A stretch of DNA of 64,000 nt from Adiantum capillus-veneris. Lineage: Eukaryota; Streptophyta; Polypodiopsida; Polypodiales; Pteridaceae. The notes beneath the pieces were generated by a model. It made no database searches, was not told where the DNA came from, and saw only the letters and a list, made by a program, of their open reading frames with translations. Shown here piece by piece: positions 1 to 11,901 of the stretch (position 1 is the stretch's first letter; each line of letters starts with the position of its first letter). A program made the translations under genes and the position numbers. The stretch lies in contig CM043946.1 in NCBI GenBank assembly GCA_014529385.2, positions 35,802,558 to 35,866,557 of the forward strand. The letters run 5' to 3'.

Positions 1-3
1 TAG

Positions 4-273
4 TACTGCGATACGACAACAAATTTGACACTAGGAAGGATAAGAAAATTTCAACCCAGATGGGAAGGGCCATTCATCATCAAGAAGCGCTATGACAATG
101 GCAGATATAAGCTGATGGAAGCAGATGGGAGAATTCACAAGACTAGAGTCAATGGAGGGAGACTGAAAAGGTATTTTCTTAGGTTTTACCCAGAATTCAT
201 GCTAGACATTCCAAAAGAGGGAGAACCCTCTAACTCTACAGCTGAAGAAGCAAAAGAAGGGCTAGAAGCATGA
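4..273 (+). CDS. Ty3/gypsy integrase C-terminal end (partial)
   Basis: This is the last roughly 90 codons of a retrotransposon polyprotein whose body lies upstream of the window. The reading frame is open from base 4 to the TGA at 271-273. The pattern of basic residues, W-E-G-P-F-I-I, N-G-R-Y and a closing V-N-G-x-R-L-K-R-Y is the SH3-like C-terminal domain of plant Ty3/gypsy integrases, which binds DNA and ends with this pattern in many families. The acidic tail after it is short. It is on the same strand as the giant element that follows, but is separated from it by microsatellites and an LTR-like fragment, so it belongs to another, older copy. I am confident of the family but not of the lineage. 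Confidence 0.75.
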   Translation, partial: YCDTTTNLTLGRIRKFQPRWEGPFIIKKRYDNGRYKLMEADGRIHKTRVNGGRLKRYFLRFYPEFMLDIPKEGEPSNSTAEEAKEGLEA

Positions 274-339
274 ATGCCTCTAGCCAAAAGGGAGAGGGCT
301 AATGATAGCCGACTTTCGGAAATTAAAAAAAAACAAAAA

Positions 340-1535
<1,196 letters not shown>

Positions 1536-1594
1536 CCCCCCTCCCTTCCGCCTTGCGCAGAAGAACAAGCCGCCGGTCATCCGCCAGAAGAAAA

Positions 1595-1740
1595 AAAAAA
1601 CAAAAACTATATATACATTATATATATATATATATATATAGCCCCCCCTTCCCACGCACATTTTTGCACACACATGCCTATATAAAACACACACACACAC
1701 CCACCCTCTGCACGAATACATGCACACACACACACACGCA
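1595..1740. repeat. A-rich, (TA)n and (CA)n simple repeats
   Basis: An A-rich run is followed by about ten TA steps at 1619-1640 and by (CA)n stretches at 1687-1702 and 1721-1737. They close the microsatellite field. From 1741 to 2033 I see no gene or recognisable element. Confidence 0.85.
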
Positions 1741-2033
1741 TATACATACCGCACCACAAGTACGAAGAAAATGGCTACGACATCAACAAACAAAAGAAGA
1801 AGGATCCAAAGCACGCGCCGCCAACAACAAAAAGAGAAGATGCATCGAAGCCATGCCCCGACCGACTCCGAAAAGAAGTACGCTCGACACCGACGTACGG
1901 GCAGCACGCCATTTGCCGACAACACGCAACCACAACGCCATCGCAGTAATTTTTAGGTTATTTTCATCATTATCTTCAGTTTTCACCCGAGCCATTGTAA
2001 ATTTCCACTTTTTGTAAATATCCTCTCTCTAGG

Positions 2034-2353
2034 TGACGGTCACAAAGGCCCACCTAGAGATTCCCATCTTTTAATAATCTCCCAAAACAAAGCAAGGGTC
2101 AACCACACCGGGCCCACCACTTGCTTTGTCTCCCCGATTAAGCTTACCCTAACCACACTGGGATTACCATAATCCAAGCAGCCAACACCTATAAATTGGC
2201 GCTGAGAGGTCACTATCGGGGGGGGGCAATTCGTGAGGAACCAAGCATTTGGTAGAGTGTAGTAGGAGGGATTGACACCATCACCATCACCATCACGGGG
2301 AGGGGGCTTGTGTGTTGGGTTTGCCTTGGGAATTGCACCATGCGAAGGGAGCC
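2034..2353 (+). repeat. Left part of an LTR-like fragment split by the giant element
   Basis: The segment starts TGACGG at 2034. If the giant element and one copy of its target duplication are removed, it joins 21489-21938, which ends CCGTCA. That gives an LTR-like unit of about 770 bp with 6-bp inverted ends. Flanking 5-mers are CTAGG (2029-2033) and CTGGG (21939-21943), one mismatch. The right half resembles the end of the solo LTR at 43761-45237, with a (CT)n tract and a shared CTAGGTGGTGCCC motif. The right end is better supported than the left. Confidence 0.4.
2349..2353 (+). repeat. Target-site duplication GAGCC, left
   Basis: GAGCC lies immediately before the 5' LTR and is repeated exactly at 21484-21488 immediately after the 3' LTR. 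Integrases of LTR retrotransposons typically make 5-bp duplications, so this pair fixes the element's ends. Confidence 0.95.
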
Positions 2354-2562
2354 TGTTGAGCCAGCAGAGGATCACACCCACATTTTTGCTCACACCCATC
2401 ATTTTGTAACCATTGATTGTAATAAATGTCTTTCCGACATTAATTTTGAATTGAGCCATTCATTAAGTAACGGGACTCAATTGAGTTTCCAGCTTGTAAT
2501 CCCGAAGTAATTTCACCTGTTGATGTAAATAATTAGAGATGTTCTCACCTCCAAGGCTGAGG

Positions 2563-2569
2563 TATATAA
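2563..2569 (+). promoter_or_regulatory. TATA box of the 5' LTR
   Basis: TATATAA sits about 210 bp into the LTR and is conserved at 20688-20694 in the 3' LTR. Transcription of the element would start roughly 30 bp downstream, leaving a GA-rich R/U5 region. Confidence 0.7.
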
Positions 2570-2639
2570 GCCAAAGTTTTGTAACCTAAGGGAGATTCAA
2601 TTATTAATCAAAGTGAGTTTTTGAGCGCCGTGACTGTGT

Positions 2640-2641
<2 letters not shown>

Positions 2642-2678
<37 letters not shown>
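2642..2678 (+). repeat. (GA)n microsatellite in the 5' LTR, 37 nt
   Basis: This pure GA tract lies downstream of the TATA box. The matching tract in the 3' LTR is 91 nt long, so the two have diverged in length since insertion. Confidence 0.95.
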
Positions 2679-2680
<2 letters not shown>

Positions 2681-3306
2681 TTATCTTCTTGCTACGCGAG
2701 CTACGGGGCCGCCATTGGAGAAGCGACACCGCCATTGTGTTAGCAACGGTGAGAGCTACACACAGATACCAAGAGTGCACGCTATCGGCTTCTACGTGTG
2801 GTAAGTTCCTACGAGCTTCGATGTGAGTTTTCTTCCAACTCGTGTGTCGGAATAGAGCGTGCAGCATATCTATAGAACCACAACGAGTAGAGCTACACAT
2901 TAGTACCATCGGGGTCAAGTTTCGGTCACCTGTATTTTTCGGCCTGTCTTCATACGCGTTTGCCGCACGGAGTGGTTATAGGTTGATTTTGCAGTTCAAG
3001 TCTTTAGGGTGTTGTTCTTACCTAGTGTATAGACTTCCCCTTGAGTTTGAGATTGATTCAATGATTCTAGATCCTGTTTCGTATAGCATTCGTCCGTAGT
3101 ACGGATTTCAGTCACTTGCGTATTTTAGAACTTAGATTTGATTTCCTTAGTAGTGATTGTCATTAGAAGGTCGAGTAGGTGATTTGACACCCACCTAGTT
3201 GTTTCCATGCGCCTGCGGGTCAAGCTCCGTCCTCGTCTGACAAATTCTGTTGTTGGTTGAGTTCTCGCTATTTAGCTTCCGCTAGCGGCGTAACCACCAT
3301 AACATT

Positions 3307-3323
3307 TGGCGCCGTTGCCGGGG
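3307..3323 (+). other. Primer binding site, tRNA-Asp type
   Basis: TGGCGCCGTTGCCGGGG lies two bases after the 5' LTR. It is complementary to the 3' end, including CCA, of plant tRNA-Asp as I recall that sequence. This primer is typical of Athila-like plant gypsy elements. Confidence 0.85.
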
Positions 3324-3844
3324 ACGAGAGCCCTGAGTAGGTGACCTTAGACTAATTCTACGAGGTGAGTCGTATAAACTACTTTGTATACTTTAGTTAG
3401 AAAAGATCTAGGAGTGGTGGACTCCGAAGGTCTCGAGAGATACTAGGAAGTGGGGTATTCCTGGGTCTTCCGTGTTGACAGTATTTTTAGTTTAGCTTAG
3501 ATTAGATTGTTTTTGATGGTGTTTAAGTGGTTGTTGACATAAAAAGCATTTACTACTCCTTGTGTGGTAGTAAATCTCTTTATATTTTCAATTGCAAAAA
3601 ATCCATTTTATGATTAGAAGTAGCTTAGGTAGGGCCTGATTTGATCCTGATCTAGAGCTATCAATTGGTGTTCTATTTGCTTGATGTGTTTGATTGCATG
3701 TTAGATCACTGAAAAAGTCGCTTTGGTAGTGAAATATGCAATAAACAAAGTTCAGAAAAATTTTCTGTGTAACTGATTGTTGTTGAGCACTTTAAAGAGC
3801 TATTGGAAGAGTTCTGTGCTGAAAAACTGGAAATCTGCAACTCT

Positions 3845-3868
3845 AGACATCATACGCGTATGATGTCT
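3845..3868. repeat. 24-bp palindrome, copy 1
   Basis: AGACATCATACG followed by its exact reverse complement. The core is ACGCGT. Perfect copy. Confidence 0.95.
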
Positions 3869-4132
3869 TAGGACCTAAATAGAGACTAAAATTGAAAATT
3901 TGAAATTGCCAGAGTGTTTAGAAGGGGGATTTTACCCTAAGATCAACTTAAAACAAGAGTATTAACACTCAAAGAAACCCAAAAAGACAAGTCGGAGTCC
4001 AAGAAACGCAAAGAATAGGATATTTTGGATTCAGATCTCGTTTTTACATTCAAACCTGACAAAAACACTTGAAACTCAATTATAAACATTGGAGAAGGCT
4101 TAAAACCAAAAATAGTCAAAATCTGGGACAAA

Positions 4133-4156
4133 AGACATCATACGCGTATAATGTCT
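4133..4156. repeat. 24-bp palindrome, copy 2
   Basis: Same palindrome with one base changed in the right half (TATAATG for TATGATG). It lies 288 bp after copy 1. Confidence 0.95.
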
Positions 4157-4257
4157 TTTGGCACATCCACTGTTTATTTTTGATATCTGACCTGACAAGA
4201 TTGTTACAGGCATTGTAGGAAGCATAAATATCAAGTTTGGACCCAAATTGATGAAAA

Positions 4258-4281
4258 AGACATCATACGCGTATGATGTCT
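4258..4281. repeat. 24-bp palindrome, copy 3
   Basis: Perfect copy, 125 bp after copy 2. Its upstream flank (ATTGATGAAAA) is shared with copy 7 in the second leader. Confidence 0.95.
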
Positions 4282-4542
4282 TTGACCTAATTTTGGACAT
4301 ATTTTGATACTTTGCTAACACAGATCCATTGTAATAGCTTTCTAGAGGTTATATTTCAAGTTTCATCCCATTTGGATCACAATTGACCCAAAAAACAAGT
4401 CAAAAGCGGAAAATTGCCAAGAAAAGCCTAAATTAGCCATAACTTGCTCAAATAGAGTTCAAACTGAATTTTGTGAGTGAACAGAGCATAAAGGGGCCAC
4501 TGAGAGTGAGCATAACCAAAAGAGTCAAAATCTGTGAAAAAA

Positions 4543-4566
4543 AGACATCATACGCGTATAATGTCT
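4543..4566. repeat. 24-bp palindrome, copy 4
   Basis: Same single change as copy 2. It lies 285 bp after copy 3. Confidence 0.95.
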
Positions 4567-4735
4567 TTTTCAGCATAACTGCAACAAAATTCTCACTTGA
4601 TGAAACAGAAGTTGTCCAACTGACAAGATTAAACAATTGACCAAGTATCAATCAGTTTGGATCAATTTTGACCACAAAAAACTTGAGGAAAACAAATTGC
4701 CGAGACAGAAAAGTTAAAGTCCTTTAGGGGAATTG

Positions 4736-7700
4736 ATGAATTTGAGATCGGGCAGGAATCTCCGGAATAATCAACCAAAACAAGGGGAACCAGCAAGTGT
4801 CATATCAACCGAGGGAAGTGTAAACCAAAGTTGGGTGCAACCATTAGAGCCGATCTTTGAAGGAAGTGTCTCTGATACTTCTTCGGAGAGATCTTACGAG
4901 ATTTTCACCGAAAACTTGGAACACTTGAACCTGAACAACAGAGAAAATATGGCAGCAGGATCATCAAACCCTTCCGCCACCATGAAGCTATTGTTCATAA
5001 AATACCAGTACGACAATGAGCAAGGTGCCAAGATCTACAAAGATGGAATGGACCGCTATTGTGTAAAGATAGAAGAGAGACCTAGTGAGTTCAGGGACTT
5101 AGTGCCTGTGAGCTATAGCGGAGATAGATATCTAGATGACGAGGGTACCATGTACTTGGTAGTCCTAAACCCTAACATTGTGGACAAGTGGGGATTGATG
5201 GGCACCAAAGCCAAAATAGATGAAGAACTCGAGGAGAAAGCACCAATAATGAACTTCCCTAATGCGAGGTTAAGAAGAGAGAATGAAACTACAAGGATCA
5301 ACACTGATAACATCTATGTGGGGCTATACAAATATAATAATGGGGAGCAAGATCTCTATTATAGATGTGAAGAACCCTACACCGGAGAGTTGACAGACCA
5401 AAAAAGACTCTATGTCTTTACCTACACAGAGGGATCGGAAGTGAAAATTGCCGCTTACGATAAGTATGGCAGGCAATACTCAACAATGGGCAAGAAAGAA
5501 TTAGAAGGATATACATACTTTGGGGGACCACTACATCAGTATTATGTTACTTCTAGCTCACATAGACCAGCACCAACAACTGGAGTGCAAAACTCAATGA
5601 CAACAGGAGGACAAAGAACTCAGGTTGCTGACTCTTTCAGCCAACCTTGGAACTCGAAGCTCGGACCAATGGGATCATTACATTCCAGAGAGTCAATGGA
5701 GACGAATCGAGGTAGTGCAGTTCCAATCCCCACCTATACCACTCCAGGTCCAAGGTTTGAAGTGGAACCATCACATTTACCTCCCAGTAGTAGATTCAGG
5801 GCAGAGGAACCGACAAGGGTAACCCATGAAGTCCATGATGCTAGAGAAAGCTTTAGCCGAGACACAGGAGCAATGAGATTGGTAGCAGATCATAGACGTA
5901 TGCGACCATCTCAAGTAGCCAAGTGTGTGCCAAAGAAGTATGGTGGTTCAGGAGATCCGTATGCACATGTGTCACTCTTTAAGCAAGTCTTAAGAGCTGA
6001 GCAGATAACAGATTTCCATACACAATAAGAGGGATTTGGTCTTACTCTAGAAGGTACTGCATTGACATGGTTTCAACCAATGAACATAGGGGGATTCCAT
6101 GACATTGACCATTTGCTAAGAGAGTTTGCTGAGGAATTCTCAAAACGAGGGATTAAGCATAATACGGTCTCACAAATATATGCTTTTAAACAGAGAGAAC
6201 ACGAAAAAGTGAAGGAAGCTTCACTTCGCTTCAAACAATACATTGAGAGATGTCCAGTACGTGAACGACCACAAGATGACAGACTATCTGTTCTCTTTAT
6301 TGAGGGACTGAGGAACGACACTCTCAAGAAGGACTTGCACTTGAAAGCTTGTACAAGTTTCGAGCAAGTAACGAGAGAGGCATTGTACTTAGTGGATAAC
6401 TGTACGATTTATGGAGAGGTGTCAACGGATACAGATTTTGCATCCAGTAGCTCCTCCTCCGTAGCGAGCGAGACTACCACTAAAAGGAATGTTCAAACAA
6501 CAACCATGCCAAACGTAGAGCAAATGATAGAAGATGCTCTAAAAAGGATGGCACCATACCAAAAACCATTGCCAAAACCACTGAAATGGTGTGCTATTGA
6601 ACAAAAATGGACAAATCATCCAACAGAGGAGTGTTATTACAACAAAGGGTATGTAAGGGAGCGCCAGTGTGCACCTCCTGCTCAATTAGCACCACCTCAG
6701 ATACATCCAGTACCTCGATACCCAACGGGAAATGTACCGGGACCTATGGGGATAGAAAGACCGCAACCGGTATTGGGACAACAACCATCTTTACCAGGAG
6801 CAAGACCAGTGGGCATTAGATATGCACCAACCTTAGAGAATCAGGAAGAACAAGCCTTAGTGCCTGTTCAAGCCTATTACGAAGAATCGGGTGCACACAT
6901 GTCTCCGACAGTGTATTACCCACCAGAAGAACCAAAACAACCAGAACCATGGGGCATGATGGGGAATGTTGGAACACCAACAATTACAAGTGCTTCTGAT
7001 GAAGAGAGATACAATTTGGACGCAAGAACATTGATGTTCATAGCTCATGGAGGGTTAACAGGACAAAGACCATCCTATCCACAAAGGACGAATCAAATGG
7101 GACCAAGACCAGCACTAGGACCCTGTTACAAGTGTGGAGGTGACCATCTGATGAATGTTTGCCCACATACGGAAATCATTAGAATTAACGCTTATTGCAC
7201 TGAGTGTGGGGTTACTCACTTCATTGAGGATTGTTCAAAGAATCCAAACAAAGTGCAAAAGACGACATTGAATATGCTAGAAACTATTCCTACCAGCAGT
7301 GGGTCTGAAAATGAAACTCTGATACCAACGCAAGTTGTTACTAGAGCTCAAGCTAAGAAAACCACTAGAGAACCTGAGAATGGAAAGTTAGCGACTGAAG
7401 TGGTTAGTCAAGGACCGCGGAGTCAGAAAAACACATGGAAAGCTAGAAAAGCACGCATGAAGTTGAGAAAAGAACGTGAAGACGCTATTCTAGCTGAGGA
7501 ACTAAAGCAAACTAAAGCTAGATTAGAAAAATTGGAAAGTCAAAACGGGAAACGAGAGATGAGCCCGGAAAGAACGAAACAGAAGAGTATCAAAGAAACA
7601 ACGAGCTTAAGCTCAGGGGGATCAATGCTAGTCGACAAAGTACACGAACCATTGGACGCACTGATGAGAGCTTACGAAGCTAGGTTAAAGAACAACCAAA

Positions 7701-9481
7701 CACAAGAACAGAGGTGGATGACATACCCAAACGCGGAATTGGAAAAGACGAGACTTGAAATGTGCCAGAGAATGATCGAGACTGCACAAGCCTTATTAGA
7801 ACCACCAAAAGAAACAATGAATTGTGGGAAGGAAAACCCAATTCAACAAGAGACTATCGTTTCACGGGTAGCTGAAAAGACTCCCAGTGCACAAAAGCCT
7901 GAAAATACACAAAAGGATGACCACATAGTATTGAACACAACCGATCAGGAGATAGAGAGTTTTCATCCAGTCATACAGAGGTCTTATGAAAGAGATGAGG
8001 ATTACAATGAATTTTGGAAACAAGTGAGAGAGGCAAACTTTGCAAACGAGCTAAGTTGCCAAGCTAATCAGACAAATTGGGAAAAGGACATCAGGAATCC
8101 TCCCATAGTGGAATTTGAGGTAGGATCTCAAGTGGACTTAGATCTGCAATCTTACTGGGGAGACGGGGGCTCTGTTAGAACAATGGAGAGCAAACCTCAT
8201 TCACTGAAAACCTTACCTTCATACTTAGGAGAGTATGAAGCAAAATACGAGATTAGAGCACTTCCCTCACGAAAAATCTCATCAGAAAAAGTCATGGACT
8301 CACAAGGATTGATAGAGATTTTGTCAACACCAGTGACATGCACTATCACTCTAGCTGAGCTTTTGAGGCTAAGACCACATATGTGGACCACTGTAGGAAA
8401 ATGCTTGGAGAAATTCGGGATAAAAGATCCAACATCGAGATTGCAAGAGAGCATAGAGGAGCTGAGCAAGCCACAAAAGAACGCTAAGCCTGTACCCTTA
8501 AACAAGGTCGGAGAGTATTGCGAAGGTGAAGAGGGGAATACAACCTTACCAGTTGAATTCCAAGGAATGAAGACGATGGCAATACTAGACAGCGGAGCAG
8601 GGGTAGCCATTGCTACAAAAGAAATCTGGAAAAAATGGGGGAAACCAGCAATAAGGAAGACTAGGTTGAAACTCCAATTAGCAGATGGACACATGGAGAA
8701 ACCTATGGGGTTATTAGAGAAAGTTGTAGTGACTTCTTGCGGCATTGAATACGAACATACTTTTGCTATTGTCGATTTTGCCAAGGAGAATAACTATGAT
8801 ATCATATTGGGAAGACCATTCATGAGACAGTTGAAAATGGTCCAGGATTGGGGGTACGATCACATATACCTGAGAAATATGGAAACCACTACACGTGTGA
8901 ACCTGAAAGACCATAGCTACAAAGATGTGAACCGAACACCAGTAGAGGAGTTTGATTCGGCTACTTTGGCGGGATCCGAATTTCCAGCTTGGTTAGGTAA
9001 ACCCAAGGAGTTATGGATGTGTGGAGCTTCGAAATGTGGAAGTCTGAAACGAGAAGAATGTGTTTTAGAAAGGGCTATCGAAGACGAAACTTATGTAGGA
9101 GAACCCTTTCCAGAGGACACGTTTGAACCATTAGAATGGACACACATTCTAGCAACCCTAGATGTTTGTGCAATTCCTGATGGTCCCACAACGAAATTTT
9201 GCGACAAGGACGGGTACGACGTGGTTCCGTATTTCATGTTGAGAACTATACTCGAAAAAGAAACTGAAAAGAACAATACACTGGAAAAGGAGGATGAAGA
9301 AGAGGTGTTTCACGACATTCCCAATCATCCAGAGTGGGGAAATGAAGCAGACAACGAGTCAACGGACAATTCAAGCGGAAACGAAGAAACTATAATGGAT
9401 GTCCGATTTTATGATTTTCCGAACCAAACTAAACAACGCCAGAAACACTATAGAGCAAAGAAAAAAAACAAAAGGGGTTAG
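4736..9481 (+). pseudogene. gag: gag-protease ORF of the giant element, one in-frame stop
   Basis: Capsid and protease precursor. The frame runs from ATG 4736 to TAG 9479-9481 with a single TAA at 6026-6028 and no other stop. Roughly the first 390 codons are acidic and of unrecognised fold, starting M-N-L-R-S-G-R. The gag capsid domain follows from about 5935 (K-Y-G-G-S-G-D-P) through L-E-G-T-A-L-T-W-F to about 6420, so the TAA lies inside it and replaces a sense codon. A Pro-rich stretch precedes two zinc knuckles (7124-7162 and 7196-7234), both CX2CX3HX4C. A basic region then leads to a retropepsin with catalytic D-S-G-A at 8588-8599 and flap-distal I-I-L-G-R-P near 8805. Start choice rests on the first ATG; the TTG before it is less likely. 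The stop means this copy may need readthrough or a helper, or is dead. Confidence 0.85.
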
Positions 9482-9941
9482 AACCAATCCGATGCCTAGA
9501 ATAAGAGAAAAAAATCAATTCCTAATGCTAGTTAAGGCTGAAGATAGTGTTAAGGATAAGATTTCTGGAAGAATGAGAGGCAGTGATCAAAAGAGCTTAC
9601 GAAAAGACAAAAGAGGCTCAAGAAATCAAGTTCAAAAGAATGGAACGAAAACTGAAACAGAAAAATCAGAAAAGAACAAGCGCAACAGAGAATACACGGA
9701 GTCCAAGTTAGAACGTAGAAACAAGTACAGAGAGCTCAAGAAAACTCTGAAGGAAGTTTGGACGACAGAAATTGAGAGTGGAGAGGACGAAAACGTCAAA
9801 ATCAAGGAAAACATGGATGTTCCCTCTCACTATAGGAAATTCACAATAGAGGATAGGAAGGTGATATTAACCCCACCTATTCGAGAGAGAAAGGAGAACG
9901 AATCTTATGACGGACCGGAGGATGCAAAAAAGTTGATTTAG
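9399..9941 (+). pseudogene. Charged linker between protease and RT, frameshifted
   Basis: This frame carries on the polyprotein after gag-protease. It overlaps the end of the previous frame by 83 nt. The most economical junction is the A8 run at 9461-9468, where a one-base length change would continue K-K-K into T-K-G-V-R. The segment is very rich in Lys, Glu and Arg (R-E-K-N, E-K-N-K-R-N-R-E-Y) and may form a helix; no domain is recognised. It stops at TAG 9939-9941 just after an A6 run (9926-9931), where the frame must change again to enter RT. It could instead be a programmed frameshift overlap, but the homopolymer position favours slippage or sequence error. Confidence 0.6.
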
Positions 9942-10345
9942 CAGCTCCAGGTGAGACGCCTAGACCGGTGTACATAGCCACAGATTTGTCTCCAGGCGAG
10001 GAAGAGAGACTTTTGAGTCTTCTCAGAGAGTATAGGGATGTGTTTGCATGGTCTTATAAGGACTTAAAGGGAGTTGACCCATCGATATGCCAACACTCAA
10101 TCCCACTGAAACAAGACGCAAAGCCTAGCAGACAGAGACCATACACATATAATGATACTTTTGCTAAGCGAATCAAGGAAGAGATAGATAAGCTAATGGA
10201 AGCTGAATTCATATACGAGATTGAACACACCGATTGGGTATCTCCGATTGTGGTAGTACCTAAGAAGAACGGAAAACTCCGAGTGTGTGTCAACTTAAAG
10301 AAAGTGAATGCTGCAACAATCAGGGACAATTATCCCTGCCGATAA
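9932..10345 (+). pseudogene. pol: Reverse transcriptase, N-terminal part
   Basis: This frame begins with the conserved lead-in P-R-P-V-Y-I-A, D-L-S-P-G-E-E, F-A-W-S-Y-K-D of Athila/Tat-like polymerases. It then gives RT fingers: I-D-K-L-M-E-A-E-F-I-Y-E-I, W-V-S-P-I-V-V-V-P-K-K-N-G-K-L-R-V-C-V. The enzyme would copy element RNA into DNA in the virus-like particle. The frame ends at TAA 10343-10345 after N-Y-P-C. The expected N-Y-P-L-P-I-T-D continues in another frame, so one C appears to be missing from the CCC at 10334-10336. No start codon is needed because this is internal to a polyprotein. Confidence 0.85.
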
Positions 10346-11901
10346 CTGATCATGTTCTAGAGCGTGTATCAGGGAAAACAACATACTCCTTTCTTGATGG
10401 TTTTTCAGGATATAACCAGCTAGCCATAGCACTGGAAGATCAACATAAAACAGCTTTTGCAACGGAGTGGGGAATTTATGCTTATCGGGTTATGCCTTTT
10501 GGTCTAACCAATGCTCCCGCAACCTTCCAGAGGCTGATGACGCATGCTTTCAAAGAATACTTAAGGCTGTTTCTCGAAATATACATGGATGACTTATGTG
10601 TACATTCTCTACTGAGAGATGAGCATCTAGAACACCTAAGAAAAGTATTTGAGAAATGTAGGACATATCGCATTTGTCTCAATCCTGAGAAATGTGTGTT
10701 TATGGTCCGACAGGGCAGAATTCTGGGACATATTGTCTCACAAAACGGAATATCCACGGATTTAGAGAAGATAAAAGTTATAGTGGATATACCTAGACCA
10801 ACCAATGCAAAACAGGTACAGAGCTTTATGGGACATTGCGGATATTATAGACGATTCATTTACATGTACGCTATAATAGGCCAACCACTTTACAGGCTAA
10901 TAGTGAACTTTGAATGGACAGAGGAGTGTGAGGAATCGTTCAAGAAATTGAAAGAGGCACTCATTACTGCTCCAGTCTTGAAATCACCAGATTGGGAGAA
11001 GATATTCCATGTGCATATAGATGCTTCGGCATATGCAATAGGATGTATTCTGGCTCAGCCAGAAGAAGGAAACATGGATTTTCCTATCTGTTACGCCAGT
11101 CGACAGCTCAACAATGCAGAGAAGAATTACACCACAACAGAGCGAGAAGGATTAGGAATGATCTATGCTGTGAAGAAATTTCGGCATTATCTTCTAGCCA
11201 ACAAGTTTGTGTTTTTTACGGATCACCAAGCCTTGCTCTACCTAGTGAATAAACCATGCAATACCGGGAGAATAGTGAGATGGTTCATTATCTTACTGGA
11301 ATTCGACTTCACGGTAGTAGTAAAGAAAGGAAAAACACATCTTAGAGCTGATCATCTTTCGCGATTGACGAATGGAGAAGACCCTATAGGAGTAGATGAC
11401 GACATGCCAGACGCGTACTTGTTCAACATAGAAATGATACCGAGGTGGTCTCAAAATGTCGTTAACCTATTAACCTATGGAGGAGAGTTCGATAGAAGAG
11501 AATACAACCTGAAACATATTGCTATTCAGCAATCCAAGAATCTTCAATTGGTTGCAGGAAGGTTGTATCAATTGGGAAATGATCATGTTTTACGACTATG
11601 CATCAATCCTGAGGAATATAGTATATATCTGCGCGAAGCACATGTTCAGGAATGTGCATTTCATTGTTCAAGAAGGAACACATATAGGAATTTGTTACAA
11701 TTGGGAGTCTATTGGCCAGGAATGAAAGAAAGCGTACATGAATATGTCACTGTATGTATTGTATGTTCATCAAAACCGCCAGCCGAGTATTCGACATTAT
11801 ATCAGATAATGATCGCTCCAGAATGGAGTCAGTATATTGTTGAATATCTCACAAATAGAACTTTCCCAGAAGAACGTCAAAAGCTCGTCAGAAATCTGTA
11901 G
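10335..11901 (+). pseudogene. pol: RT palm, RNase H and first HHCC zinc domain
   Basis: The frame resumes at L-P-I-T-D-H-V and carries the RT palm: F-L-D-G-F-S-G-Y-N-Q and the catalytic Y-M-D-D near 10582-10593. Thumb and connection follow (L-G-H-I-V-S-Q-N-G-I). RNase H starts about 11010 with H-I-D-A-S-A-Y-A-I-G and includes T-T-T-E-R-E and F-F-T-D-H-Q-A-L; it would degrade the RNA strand of hybrids. From about 11540 a zinc-binding module follows: L-Y-Q-L-G, then H-x6-H in the E-A-H-V-Q-E-C-A-F-H stretch, Y-W-P-G-M, and C-I-V-C. This resembles the next module, which is fused to the integrase, so the HHCC domain is duplicated. It ends at TAG 11899-11901 after a frame change near the AAAA at 11879-11882. 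Confidence 0.9.

Larger units (their letters stand above)
2354..3304 (+). repeat. 5' LTR of the giant element (951 bp)
   Basis: It starts TGTTGAGCC and ends CATAACA. It aligns end to end with 20479-21483 without gaps except for the GA tract, which is 37 nt here and 91 nt in the 3' copy and accounts for the whole 54-nt length difference. It contains a TATA box and probably the transcription start. An 85-codon frame at 2842-3099 is also open in the other LTR, but that follows from LTR identity and is not evidence of a gene. Confidence 0.95.
3324..4735 (+). other. Long non-coding leader of gag with four palindromes
   Basis: About 1.4 kb between the primer site and gag has no convincing coding frame. 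It holds four copies of a 24-bp palindrome. The wording around them and near the gag start resembles the second leader at 15.9-17.15 kb. The likely roles are packaging or dimerisation of genomic RNA, or regulation; none is shown. Confidence 0.7.

Noticed and set aside
2842-3099. 85-codon frame in the 5' LTR, also open at 21021-21278
   Set aside because: Conservation is explained by LTR identity; there is no domain and it lies in the untranslated R/U5 zone.
9399-9481. Programmed frameshift overlap between gag-protease and pol
   Set aside because: The overlap holds only A-rich runs, and three other frame breaks in the same pol also sit in homopolymers, so slippage or sequence error is simpler.
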